DNA of 64,000 nt from Vreelandella neptunia. GTDB lineage: Bacteria; Pseudomonadota; Gammaproteobacteria; Pseudomonadales; Halomonadaceae. Shown one piece after another: positions 1 to 9,049 of this stretch (its first letter is position 1; each line of letters opens with the position of its first letter). A program made the position numbers and the translations under genes. The stretch covers positions 1 through 64,000 of the forward strand of contig NZ_JAKVTW010000017.1 of NCBI RefSeq assembly GCF_022489065.1. Direction: 5' to 3'. The notes below the pieces were generated by a model. That model saw only the letters and a program-made list of their open reading frames with translations. It did not search any database and was not told where the DNA came from.

Positions 1-1143
1 AGCTACGTTAACAACACCTTTATCATCGTTGTCACTAAATGTATTACCTTGGGGGTCGCTTACCGTTGCAGTGATACTGACATTCTGAGCATCCGAGCCA
101 ACAGGTACTTCAAGTAATAGGCCATCATCCAGCATCTCTTGAGACACAGGGCCATTGAACAGCTCATTGTCGTTACCATCAAGGACGATTAGCGTATCGC
201 CAACTTGCGTACCTTCACCAAATATAATTTGAGCGGTGACACTGCCGTTGTCACCTATCTCATCAATATTGTAAACACCATCTTCGCCCGCACCTTGTAG
301 TTCAACGCTTAAAGACGGCGAATTAGCATCCAGTATCGCTGTGTCTGTATCGCTAATGGGGTTGCCATTATTGTCCACCGCATCGGCCTGCACGGTGAGT
401 TCACCGTCAACCAGGTCACTGACGTCCACGTCGTCCACGCTGTAGGTGCCGTCGGCGTTAACGATGGCGGTTGTTTCTACAAAGTTACCGTTCTGATCAG
501 TAATGGTAATTGAAACAATATTGCCGACAGGCACATTGATCACTGAACCGGTGATATCTAACAAGTTACCACCGACATCAGGGGAGTTTGCAACAACCGT
601 GATGCTACCGTCTGGCCCTGGTTCTGGCTCTGGCGCTGGTTCAACTACATCATCTTCAGCAGCAGCATCTGAAGGATCGCCGCCGAAATCGATAAACTCA
701 CCTTCGGGAAGTCCACCTGAGGTTTCAAAACTCAGCGAGCCTGTTTCTTCTGCTATACGGGCCACACGCACGAAGCCGTGGCTACCGCCACCACCTCCAC
801 CAATACCACCAGCCGCTGTGGCATCAAGTAGCTCTAATAGATCGCCATCTTCATCATCCAAGGCGGCTAAAAGTGCTTCAAGGTCTTCATCCAGTAAACT
901 TGATTCTTCTGTAGCCACGATTGCATCACTTTCCATTTCAGGAGTGATAACAACCTGTTGGCCACCTTCTACTAAGTTAACTCCAGTACCGTCACCAAAA
1001 TCTAGCTCTACGCTGCCATTGCTGGAAGTAATGAGAGTTTCACCTTCCTGCAACACATCACCAATACCCAACTCACGCAAGTTACCTGCTTCATCACGCG
1101 CCCAAGCCTGACCTGAAATAGAAATAATGGTTGCAGTTGCCAT
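1..1143 (-). CDS. LapA-type giant adhesin, N-terminal part (runs off left edge)
   Basis: Secreted, surface-held biofilm adhesin; the first 381 residues are visible and the rest lies beyond the left edge. It begins MATATIISISGQAWARDEAG, the start of the retention module seen in LapA-like proteins. Residues 1-105 form that module, followed by a T109-A110-A111-G112 motif and a glycine run; TAAG is the known cleavage site of the periplasmic protease LapG in Pseudomonas LapA. From about residue 180, after a Pro/Glu/Asp-rich linker, come bacterial Ig-like repeats (ITDQNG, NADGTYSV patterns). The ATG at 1143 is preceded by AAGGGAGTTCCAC. The exporter genes for it lie just upstream on the same strand. 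No lapD or lapG is in the window. The family call is firm; total length and C-terminal RTX signal cannot be seen. Confidence 0.9.
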   Translation of the reverse strand, partial: MATATIISISGQAWARDEAGNLRELGIGDVLQEGETLITSSNGSVELDFGDGTGVNLVEGGQQVVITPEMESDAIVATEESSLLDEDLEALLAALDDEDGDLLELLDATAAGGIGGGGGGSHGFVRVARIAEETGSLSFETSGGLPEGEFIDFGGDPSDAAAEDDVVEPAPEPEPGPDGSITVVANSPDVGGNLLDITGSVINVPVGNIVSITITDQNGNFVETTAIVNADGTYSVDDVDVSDLVDGELTVQADAVDNNGNPISDTDTAILDANSPSLSVELQGAGEDGVYNIDEIGDNGSVTAQIIFGEGTQVGDTLIVLDGNDNELFNGPVSQEMLDDGLLLEVPVGSDAQNVSITATVSDPQGNTFSDNDDKGVVNVA

Positions 1144-1350
1144 GTGGAACTCCCTTAAGAAAATAGAAGCCGTCTTGGCTAGTGGCATAGCACTAGGGGC
1201 ATAGCGGCATATACCATCATCTTAGGTGAGCAAACTACAAAAAAATATTGTACTGATGGACAGATTAGATGGAGAGCTGCCTAAGCAGAAAAGCAGGAAA
1301 TGCGTTTTAGTAGACAATGAAGCTACAAGACCAAAAGCGCATTTTTGGTT

Positions 1351-1977
1351 TTAGTGACTGGCCTGCTCTCTTATTGGAGAAAGCTTGAGCATTAATTGCA
1401 GGCGGTCGCGTACAGATAGCTTTTTAAAAATAGCGCTTAGGTGGGCTTTTACCGTTCGCTCAGTAATATCAAGCTGGCGGGCAACTTCTTTGTTCGTTGC
1501 TCCACGCGAGACCGCTAATGCGACTCCACGTTCGCGCTCAGTAAGTAGAGCAAGATGGTCGCTGTCAGCACTGGGAGAAACTTCCGTACGCTGAGATAGT
1601 GCTTTAAAAGTGCCCCCGATCACTTTAGCGAGCAACTCCTGACCTACCCAAACACCCTGATTAGTAACCACAAGTGCAACTTGTCTCAACACATTCGCCG
1701 CTGCTAGCGTGTGGGCATAGCCCCGCGCCCCCAGGTCTAATGCCTTAAGCGCCTCTTTATCTTGAGGTGCATAGCTAAGTAACACTACCGTTAACCCCAT
1801 AGGGACTAATCGCTGCGTTAGCTGTGGCCATGAAGCAACTGAGGTTACTATCCAAACCAAATCCCCCGATTTAGCTCGTTTTTCAACTAACTCTGGTGTT
1901 GAGGGCTTCGCATCAGGAAAGGCTTTCTGCCAGCGTGCCTTGAGGCTACCATCCATTGTTATAAACCAATGATCCAT
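1351..1977 (-). CDS. LuxR-family regulator with degenerate receiver-like domain
   Basis: DNA-binding regulator of 208 aa. The C-terminal part, about residues 143-205, is a clear LuxR helix-turn-helix (LTERERGVALAVSRG...NKEVARQLDITERTVKAHL). The N-terminal 120 residues look like a response-regulator fold, but the stretch where the phosphorylated Asp would sit reads LVWIVTS, so phosphorylation is unlikely; this resembles CsgD/VpsT-type regulators in outline. Its ATG overlaps the stop codon of the upstream HlyD gene by one base (TAATG), so it is the last gene of the exporter operon, and it sits directly upstream of the adhesin gene. Control of the adhesin is an inference from that position. Confidence 0.82.
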   Translation of the reverse strand: MDHWFITMDGSLKARWQKAFPDAKPSTPELVEKRAKSGDLVWIVTSVASWPQLTQRLVPMGLTVVLLSYAPQDKEALKALDLGARGYAHTLAAANVLRQVALVVTNQGVWVGQELLAKVIGGTFKALSQRTEVSPSADSDHLALLTERERGVALAVSRGATNKEVARQLDITERTVKAHLSAIFKKLSVRDRLQLMLKLSPIREQASH

Positions 1978-3407
1978 TACCGTTCCCCCATCGAATCACG
2001 CCATGCCCGCAGAATAGGCTTGAGCAGAAACTGCATCACTGTTCGTTTACCGGTAATAATATCTACCTGTGCCGTCATACCTGGAATAACCTGTAACGAA
2101 TCTGCTAGGCCTTCATCTGCAAGGCTGCGTACTCTCACTAGATAGAAAGTATTATCATCGTCATCAGTGATCGTATCGGCACTAATAAGATCCAGCTCCG
2201 CTTGTAGCCCTCCATAAATGGCATAGTCGTAGGCCGTCAGTTTTATCGTGGCGGGCTGCCCAGGATGCAGAAACGCGATATCCTGAGGCGCAATACGGGC
2301 TTCGACTAACAGCTGATCGTCGCTGGGCACGATATCCACTACCTCTTGCCCAGGCTGTGCGACGCCACCAATAGTACTAATGTGTATGCGCTGCACAATG
2401 CCATCCACCGGGGCACGAATTTCGGTCGATCGCACCCTGTCTTGTAGGCCGGTACCCGACTGTTGGAGGGCATTTAAGTCGCCTAATGTTTCAGCAAGAT
2501 CGTTACGCCACTCGCTACGACGCTCAGCACCAAGCTCCAGCAACTGCCCCTCCGACTCTTCAACCGCAGCTTCTAGTCGTGAAACAGCAGCGTCGGCTTG
2601 ATTACGCTCACCTGTAGCACGCGACAAATCGCGCTGCAAACGCAGAATTTCAACTTCTGAAACGGCACCTGATTCCAGCAGAGGGCGTGTCAAGTTAAGT
2701 TCCTGACTAGACATATTAGCTTCGCGCTGGGCGGTATCACGTTTGGCGACAGCCTCTCTTAACTCTTCTCTACGCTGCCGTATGCGATCATTTAAAACAT
2801 TTTCTTGCTCACGGAGTTCTTCGCGGCGACTCTCGTAAACCTCCCGTTCTTGAATCACGATGGAGGGTACTTCTTGGCGCAGCTCTTCGTCAGGTTCAAA
2901 AGGGGAATCAGTGACCAAAGCCCTTAAACGCTCCGCCTTTGCTTGCAAAGCAAATCTTTGAGCACTGTTTTCGCGGAAATCCGAAACAAACCGAGTGGGA
3001 TCAATTTGCATAAGCACCTGCCCTGCCTCGACCAGCTGACCTTCTCGAATCATAATCTGCTCAACGACACCCCCATCAAAGGATTGTATTCGCTGTAGCT
3101 GACTCGCCGGAATAACACGGCCACTCCCACGTGTCACCTCATCAATTGGAGCAAAGCAAGCCCATATAATGAGGGCCATAAAAGCCAAGCAAACGCCGTA
3201 GAGAAAAAGGCGTGCCCGCAATGGCTCTTGCTGTAGCCTGGCCCAGTCGGTATCGCTTGCCCAATCTCGGTTTAAATGGGCTGAGGTGACCCCTCGCGCA
3301 AAGAGGCGATCCATAAAAGGGCGAAATGGCTTTTTACCCTTTTCAGAAAACCGACCGATTGCTTCGAATCCCTTTTGTTCGGCAGTCTCACTATTTTTTC
3401 GTGCCAT
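1977..3407 (-). CDS. lapC: Type I secretion periplasmic adaptor (HlyD/LapC family)
   Basis: Membrane fusion protein of 476 aa that would link the inner-membrane ABC exporter to the TolC-type channel. There is a cytoplasmic N-terminus of about 65 residues, one transmembrane segment (FLYGVCLAFMALIIWACFAP), a lipoyl/beta-barrel half starting RGSGRVIPASQLQRIQSFDGG, a long coiled coil of roughly residues 140-305 rich in Glu/Arg/Leu, and the closing barrel with the typical IRAPVDGIVQ and PGMTAQVDI motifs. The start ATG overlaps the ABC gene stop by one base and the stop overlaps the luxR start, so translation is probably coupled. Length is normal for the family. Confidence 0.93.
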   Translation of the reverse strand: MARKNSETAEQKGFEAIGRFSEKGKKPFRPFMDRLFARGVTSAHLNRDWASDTDWARLQQEPLRARLFLYGVCLAFMALIIWACFAPIDEVTRGSGRVIPASQLQRIQSFDGGVVEQIMIREGQLVEAGQVLMQIDPTRFVSDFRENSAQRFALQAKAERLRALVTDSPFEPDEELRQEVPSIVIQEREVYESRREELREQENVLNDRIRQRREELREAVAKRDTAQREANMSSQELNLTRPLLESGAVSEVEILRLQRDLSRATGERNQADAAVSRLEAAVEESEGQLLELGAERRSEWRNDLAETLGDLNALQQSGTGLQDRVRSTEIRAPVDGIVQRIHISTIGGVAQPGQEVVDIVPSDDQLLVEARIAPQDIAFLHPGQPATIKLTAYDYAIYGGLQAELDLISADTITDDDDNTFYLVRVRSLADEGLADSLQVIPGMTAQVDIITGKRTVMQFLLKPILRAWRDSMGER

Positions 3408-5581
3408 TAGGATGCCCTCCCGATCTGACCTTTACGGAGCGCTTCCACCACCGTGTCACGAGGGCCATCCGCTACGACTTTGCCACCATCCATGACGATA
3501 ATACGATCAACTAAAGAAAGCAGCGAGGTACGATGAGTTACCACCAGCATTGTTTTGCCTTGCGCTACTTTACCAAGATTAGCTTTAAAGGCTTCTTCAC
3601 TGGCGTTATCCATAGAGCTTGTCGGTTCATCTAATAACAAAATGGCAGGGTCATGCACTAATGCCCGCGCAATCGCCACAGACTGCTTTTGACCGCCCGA
3701 TAATGCTTGGCCACGTTCGCCTACCTGTAGGTCAACGCCGAGAGGGTGGCTGTTGACTAAGGATTGAAGGCCAGCGATATCCAGCGCTTTAAGTAACTCT
3801 TCATCATCAATACGGTCACTACCGCCCCCAGCGACAATGTTATCGCGCAACGAACCCGAAAAGAGACTGACATCCTGTGGCACATAGCCAATGTGACGAC
3901 GTAGCTGCAAAGGGTCGATTTGACGTATATCAACGTTATCAAGCAACACGGCGCCAGCGGTGGGCTGATAAAACCCCAACACTAATTTATTAAGAGAAGA
4001 CTTACCGCAACCAATCCGCCCTAACAGAGCGACTTTCTCACCAGCTTTGATTGAAATCGACACATCTCGCAAGGCATCCCGCTCATCATTGGGATAACGT
4101 AACGTCACTTTATCTAGCCGAATACCACCCGCTACGCTGGGCTTTTCGACATACACTTTGCCTTCCTGGCGTTCAACCTGCTTATCCATCACCTGATTGA
4201 GCGAGTCCAATGCCGTTGACGACTGATGGTACTGCGCTAACAACGCTGCCGCCTGGCTTATAGGTGCCATCGCGCGGGAAGAGAGCATATAAGCGGCAAT
4301 AAGACCGCCTTGGGAGAGATTGCCTTCAATAATTTGATAAACGCCGACAATAATCACACATACAGCCACGCTGTGCTGCGCCCACTGCGCCACATTGGAT
4401 ACAGATGTGCTGACCAAGCGGAGCTGAGCACTGGTGCGCGATAAGAAAGCTGTGGCTTTTTCCCAATGACGCTGAATGCGGCTTTCTGCACGCAACGCTT
4501 TAACATTTTCAAGTTGTGACACTGACTCGACCAGCAGAGCATTACGCTGGGCACCCACTTCCCACGTAGTTTGCGAGAGTTCGTGCAACTTCCCCTGGGC
4601 AGCCAGCGCGTAAAGCAATACAAATATAACTCCTGCCAAAACAGGCAACACAAGCCAAGGATTAATTAGCGCAATAATGGCCGCAAAGAGCAGCACAAAA
4701 GGCAGATCAACGATGCCCAAGATCGTAGCTGAACCAATAAACGCACGTATCGATTCGAACGACTGCAACGTTGAAGTAAAAGACCCAGTAGAGGCCGGAC
4801 GCTCCTCTAAACGCATACCCAGCGTTTTCGCCATAATGGAAGAAGAGAGTTTCACATCGGCTCGACTGGCGGCCAAGTCAACAAAGCTACTGCGCATTAA
4901 CCGCAGCGCCAGATCAAAACAGAGCACTATAAAAACACCACCTGCCAGCACCCAGAGTGTCTCGGTCGCTTGATTGGGTACTACACGGTCGTAAACGTTA
5001 AGTACAAATAAAGGCATGGCCAGGGCAAATAGGTTTATGGCCACTGAACCAATAAGAATATCGCGATAAAGCCGTCTATTTTCTTGAATTACCCCCCAAA
5101 ACCAATGGGTTCCCTTCTTCTTTTTAGTTTCAGGATTATCATCCAGTCTAAGACGTGGGCGTACATAAATAGCTTCACCGGAATAGCTAGAGGCTAGCGC
5201 ATTCAAGCCCACCTCTACTTCTGCTTCGTTAAGCTCTGGAAAGACAGCCTTAGCTACGCCGTTCTTGACATCAATGGCGTTGATGATACATGCACGCCCA
5301 GGTTCAAGGAGCACGATAACGGGAAACAATTCAGGATTTAGATTTGCCAGTCCACTTTTTACAATTCGTGCTGTCATGCCCGCACGAGAAGCGGCACGGG
5401 CAAAAACAGAGGGTGTGAGCCTGCCCTCTTCAAGCGGCAAACCCGCCGTCAATGATTCAGAGGAGACTTCATGCTGATGCATTCTAGCCACTGCCTGTAA
5501 GCAGAGAAGAAGCTCATCATTATTCAATGAAGAATCTTGTCCCTCCTTACGATGAGTAAGCTTTTGATCATGCTCTGACAA
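3407..5581 (-). CDS. lapB: Type I secretion ABC exporter (LapB type, C39-like domain)
   Basis: Inner-membrane ATPase that powers export of the adhesin. The N-terminal ~150 residues are a C39-peptidase-like domain without the usual catalytic His (GRACIINA where active members have GHxVV), so it probably binds substrate and does not cleave it. Six transmembrane helices follow, then an ATPase with Walker A GRIGCGKSS, signature LSGGQ and Walker B ILLLDEPTSSMD. Start choice: an ATG at 5611 is open, but a TTG at 5581 is preceded at good distance by AAGAGGTGG and begins LSEHDQ, so I prefer TTG; the ten residues before it (MCYFYYKRWT) look unlike the family. Confidence 0.9.
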   Translation of the reverse strand: MSEHDQKLTHRKEGQDSSLNNDELLLCLQAVARMHQHEVSSESLTAGLPLEEGRLTPSVFARAASRAGMTARIVKSGLANLNPELFPVIVLLEPGRACIINAIDVKNGVAKAVFPELNEAEVEVGLNALASSYSGEAIYVRPRLRLDDNPETKKKKGTHWFWGVIQENRRLYRDILIGSVAINLFALAMPLFVLNVYDRVVPNQATETLWVLAGGVFIVLCFDLALRLMRSSFVDLAASRADVKLSSSIMAKTLGMRLEERPASTGSFTSTLQSFESIRAFIGSATILGIVDLPFVLLFAAIIALINPWLVLPVLAGVIFVLLYALAAQGKLHELSQTTWEVGAQRNALLVESVSQLENVKALRAESRIQRHWEKATAFLSRTSAQLRLVSTSVSNVAQWAQHSVAVCVIIVGVYQIIEGNLSQGGLIAAYMLSSRAMAPISQAAALLAQYHQSSTALDSLNQVMDKQVERQEGKVYVEKPSVAGGIRLDKVTLRYPNDERDALRDVSISIKAGEKVALLGRIGCGKSSLNKLVLGFYQPTAGAVLLDNVDIRQIDPLQLRRHIGYVPQDVSLFSGSLRDNIVAGGGSDRIDDEELLKALDIAGLQSLVNSHPLGVDLQVGERGQALSGGQKQSVAIARALVHDPAILLLDEPTSSMDNASEEAFKANLGKVAQGKTMLVVTHRTSLLSLVDRIIVMDGGKVVADGPRDTVVEALRKGQIGRAS

Positions 5582-5696
5582 TGTCCACCTCTTATAATAA
5601 AAATAGCACATAGCATCTTTTCAACGCTATGTGCTACATGCTCTCAACTAAATAATACCAGCACTCTACAACCTCAATATGACGCTAACGAAGACT

Positions 5697-7553
5697 TTAT
5701 GTGTTCATTTCGTCGAATCGCTCTAAAGTAATTTCTACTCGTCTGTTTAGCTTTCGCCCTTCTACTGTGTCATTTGAAGCAATCGGCTTATTAGATCCAT
5801 AACCTTCTGTTTGTATTAAGCCTTGCTCAACACCCTGCTCAACGAGAAAGCGCGCGACACTATCGGCACGTCGCTGGGAAAGCGGGTCGTTGATGGCATC
5901 TGTTCCTGTAATATCAGCATGACCAGCAATGAAGATCCTAGCTAGGTCATCGCGCTCTACGATTTCAGCAGCCAAACGCGAAAGGTCTTCACGAGTGTTT
6001 AACCCCAACTCAGCACTGTTGATTGGGAATAGCGCATCTGAAGAAAGCGTTACATCTGGCGCGCGCGTGGGGGCTGGAGCGGAAAAATCACCACCAGTAA
6101 AATCTTCCAGTGTAAATCCACCAGGACCGGCTACTGGGCAAAGTATCTCTGGAGTAATCTCAACGCCGTTATTGCCAAGCTCTGCTAGGGTTGGCATATC
6201 GTCACGCATAATTTCTAGTGACTGCATTAACTGACCAGTCGCTGCGAGCGTTCTTGCATCAGCCAAAGTGACATCATACTGAGCGTTTGTATAAGCACGA
6301 CTTGCTTCGAAATATTCGTTCTCGCTATCCAAAACATCTAAGAGGGTACGCTGACCAATATCAAACTGCTGTTGATATGCGCCTCTAACGCGATCAATTG
6401 ACAAACGATGCTGGTTTAAATAATTCAGCTGTTCCCGAAGACGCCTTGCATCATTATAAGCAATTTGCGTGGTCTGACGAACATTGGTACAAGCGAGTTC
6501 TCGCTGATCCACGGCTTCTTCAATGCGGTCGCTGGCTGCCCTAAAAGCAGCTCTATCACTGCCACCGTTGTATAAATTCATACTTGCGACTAATTGAATA
6601 CTCGTCTCGTCACGGCGCCCAGCAATAGCATCATCTTGATTATTAGTACCTGTTCGCCCTTGAATTTCTAAGCGCGGCATAAACGCTGCACGCGTCCCCT
6701 CTCGTTCAGCGCGCTGAACATTAATATTTTCAATGGCCGCATGAAAATCAGGATTGCCTTCAAAAGCCAAATTCACAGCTTCGCTGACACTAGCAGGCAG
6801 TGCTTCATCCAGCGTGGGCGCAGGCATCAGGTTTTGTGCGGGGAGTTCACCAACAATACGCATGTAGCGCGCAGTGACATCATGAAGGTTGGTCGCTTCA
6901 GTCATTAAATTGGACTCAGCGAGCGACAAACGTCCACTTATTTGCTCAAGATCAACACCCCGACCTGCGCCCGATAAAGTACGCTCTTCGATTTGCTGAT
7001 AAACTTCTTGGTGCTTGGCATAATTATCTTGAGCGAGTCTTACAAGCTCACGGTGACGAGCAACATCTAGATAAGCCTCTGCTGCCTCAAGAGCAATATT
7101 CTCACTGGCACCAATTAATTCGTAATATGTAACCAACTTTGCTCTATCTAAGCGCTGGACTTCGCTGCGAGTTGCAAAGCCATCAAACACCATTTGTGTC
7201 AGTGTTAGCTCTGCAAAATCAGTCTCATAGCTACCACGACCATCTCCCTCCTGAGCTTCACGCCCTACACCTGCTGTAACATCGACGCTCGGCAAATAAT
7301 TACCACGTGCGACGCCAATATCATTTTCTGCAGCGCTTAGACTTCTCCAGGCAGCTTCCACTTCTGGATTGGTCGAAATGGCTTTTTGCATAACACTCTG
7401 CAGATCGTCATTGCCAGGAGAGTAAAGGCTTTGAGGAAGAGTTTGAGCTATTGCGTTTGGAAGCGGCCCAAAAGCCAATGTAACCGCTATTAACGGCAGA
7501 GAAACACGGCGAAGGTTAAATTTATTCGTTTTGCTAGCTACTACGTGCTTCAT
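5697..7553 (-). CDS. TolC-family outer-membrane channel fused to an OmpA peptidoglycan-binding domain
   Basis: Outer-membrane exit duct of the type I system, 618 aa. It has a signal peptide (to about residue 37, ...NAIAQ), then a TolC/OEP region of about residues 45-465 with two repeats (ISTNPEVEAAWRSL; FDIGQRTLLDVLDSENE), a linker with Pro/Ala, and from about residue 505 an OmpA C-terminal domain (DALFPINSAELGLN, IAGHADITGTDAINDPLSQRRADSV, GYGSNKPIASN, NRRVEITLE). TolC proteins usually end at 420-480 aa; in Shewanella-type adhesin operons an OmpA-like protein is a separate gene, so this is a gene fusion. First gene of the exporter operon; an 85-bp gap separates it from the ABC gene. Confidence 0.93.
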   Translation of the reverse strand: MKHVVASKTNKFNLRRVSLPLIAVTLAFGPLPNAIAQTLPQSLYSPGNDDLQSVMQKAISTNPEVEAAWRSLSAAENDIGVARGNYLPSVDVTAGVGREAQEGDGRGSYETDFAELTLTQMVFDGFATRSEVQRLDRAKLVTYYELIGASENIALEAAEAYLDVARHRELVRLAQDNYAKHQEVYQQIEERTLSGAGRGVDLEQISGRLSLAESNLMTEATNLHDVTARYMRIVGELPAQNLMPAPTLDEALPASVSEAVNLAFEGNPDFHAAIENINVQRAEREGTRAAFMPRLEIQGRTGTNNQDDAIAGRRDETSIQLVASMNLYNGGSDRAAFRAASDRIEEAVDQRELACTNVRQTTQIAYNDARRLREQLNYLNQHRLSIDRVRGAYQQQFDIGQRTLLDVLDSENEYFEASRAYTNAQYDVTLADARTLAATGQLMQSLEIMRDDMPTLAELGNNGVEITPEILCPVAGPGGFTLEDFTGGDFSAPAPTRAPDVTLSSDALFPINSAELGLNTREDLSRLAAEIVERDDLARIFIAGHADITGTDAINDPLSQRRADSVARFLVEQGVEQGLIQTEGYGSNKPIASNDTVEGRKLNRRVEITLERFDEMNT

Positions 7554-7741
7554 TTTTAATTCCCTATATTTGGTATCACTCCACTGGCCACCCAGCTAAG
7601 CGTTTAGCCTCCCTGCTTCATCGCGGCTAAGAGCCAAGCCTAGCACCTATTGGTAGAAGTGATAATTTAAAATTAGTCACAATTTATTAAATATTCCTAG
7701 CAGAAATGCTTACGTCTGCCTCATTACCAACCAAGCGTAAT

Positions 7742-7781
7742 ACAAAAATACAAAAAAATACAAAAAAATACAAAAAAATAC
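7742..7781. repeat. Phased A-tracts, 10-bp period (probable curved DNA)
   Basis: A 10-bp unit, CAAAAAAATA, is repeated three times in a row (7751-7780), preceded by a copy one A shorter. A7 tracts spaced at one helical turn are the classic signature of intrinsically bent DNA. The tract lies about 200 bp upstream of the TolC-OmpA start, in a 259-bp AT-rich gap (7554-7812) that otherwise holds no gene. It could act as an upstream activating curve or an H-NS-like binding site, or vary in copy number by slippage. Confidence 0.8.
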
Positions 7782-7812
7782 CTAAAATAAACAATTCCAG
7801 CAATGAACGGCG

Positions 7813-8688
7813 TCACTCAATAGGTTTCTGAGCCTGCTGAATCCCTAAGCCAAACAAAATCAGCACCAAACCAATCAGTGTTGAAGGCAATATAGGCTCC
7901 CCCACTACTAAAAAAAGCAGCAGTAGTGAGACAGGGGGTGAAAGAAAAATCAGGTTGGAGACTTTTGCCGTCCGCGATACTTTTTGCACCGCCATTTGCC
8001 ACAGCACAAACGCCACGCCCATCTCAAAAAGACCTACATAAACGCCCGCACCAAAAGCAGGCCACCCGTGCCACTGGAAACCAGGGCCGAGCAGTAACAA
8101 TAGAGTTAACACCGGTAGGCCTACGCTAAAATTTTGCCATTGGCCTACTAATGGAGGGCGAGGGTCGCGCGCATTAAGAAGCCAATAAAGCGCCCAAAGT
8201 AGCGTCGAAGCTAGTGCCAAAATTACGCCAAGCGGATCGGCGAATGAGATATTAAAAACAGAACCACGTGTCGCGATGACCCAGACGCCGGAATAAGCCA
8301 CCAAGCCAGCGATGATATCCATTCGGGTTAAGCGCTGGCCAAGCAAGGGCACTGCTAAAAACGCCATGGCCAATGCCCACGTATAGTTCAGCGCCATTGC
8401 CTCCTGACCAGGAAGTCGGTCATAGGCCGCAAATAACACTAGGTAATAGGCAACCGGGTTCATTAATCCTGCCCAGGCAGCCGTCTTCCAGCCTTCCCGC
8501 AGGGCAATGGGCAGATTTCCCTGCTTTACGACCAGCGCCCCCATGAGCACCCAGGAAACGAAGGCTGCGAGCCACATCAACTCCAGAGGACTCATCCAGA
8601 CGAGTGCCACTTTGAACGCCGTGGCCACCGTTGACCAAAGCGCTACTGCCCCCAGCCCGCAGAGGATGGCACGTCGATCCTGGCTCAT
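7813..8688 (-). CDS. EamA/DMT-superfamily transporter
   Basis: Inner-membrane protein of 291 aa with about ten hydrophobic segments in two EamA halves (AVALWSTVATAFKVAL near the start; PLGVILALASTLLWALYWLLNAR at the start of the second half). Substrate unknown; such proteins export amino acids or other small metabolites. The start ATG overlaps the end of the SelW-like gene by 4 bp, so the two are probably cotranscribed. The C-terminus ends QQAQKPIE after the last membrane segment. Confidence 0.88.
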   Translation of the reverse strand: MSQDRRAILCGLGAVALWSTVATAFKVALVWMSPLELMWLAAFVSWVLMGALVVKQGNLPIALREGWKTAAWAGLMNPVAYYLVLFAAYDRLPGQEAMALNYTWALAMAFLAVPLLGQRLTRMDIIAGLVAYSGVWVIATRGSVFNISFADPLGVILALASTLLWALYWLLNARDPRPPLVGQWQNFSVGLPVLTLLLLLGPGFQWHGWPAFGAGVYVGLFEMGVAFVLWQMAVQKVSRTAKVSNLIFLSPPVSLLLLFLVVGEPILPSTLIGLVLILFGLGIQQAQKPIE

Positions 8689-8954
8689 CGATCGACATGC
8701 CCTAAATCTCTTTCTGGATCCAACTGATCTCTTACACGCTGCTTAATGAGTTTGATGTCGGGAAAACCGCCATCTCGCTTTCGCTCCCAAAGCAGTATTT
8801 CACCACACCAGATCTCAAAGGTGCCGCCATGGGATGGCGCTAACGCGACTTCAGTCAATTGCTCTTCGAAGGTAGAAAGGAGCTCTTGCGCATACCAAGC
8901 GCTGCGCAACAGCCACTGACATTGGGTGCAGTAGCGAATCTGGATGCGTGACAT
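8685..8954 (-). CDS. SelT/SelW/SelH (Rdx) family thioredoxin-like protein
   Basis: Small redox protein of 89 aa. It begins MSRIQIRYCTQCQW with a C9-x-x-C12 motif, the place where eukaryotic and some bacterial members have CxxU; this one uses plain Cys. The rest (LLSTFEEQL...LAPSHGGTFEIWCGEILLWERKRDGGFPDIKLIKQRVRDQL) fits the family. An upstream in-frame ATG at 9020 exists, but family alignment supports the ATG at 8954. Substrate unknown. Divergent from the MFS gene at 9050. Confidence 0.88.
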   Translation of the reverse strand: MSRIQIRYCTQCQWLLRSAWYAQELLSTFEEQLTEVALAPSHGGTFEIWCGEILLWERKRDGGFPDIKLIKQRVRDQLDPERDLGHVDR

Positions 8955-9049
8955 CGTGAGTTCCTTATCGGTAAGTTCCTTGGCAGGGTAATATGTCAAC
9001 TTAAGCAGGCATTCTGTCATTTTATATTAGCAACCGCCAAGGAACCGTT

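Noticed and set aside
503..1111. 202-aa Ser-rich open frame on the plus strand
   Set aside because: Shadow of the adhesin coding sequence in the opposite strand; its low-complexity Ser/Pro composition is a complement effect.
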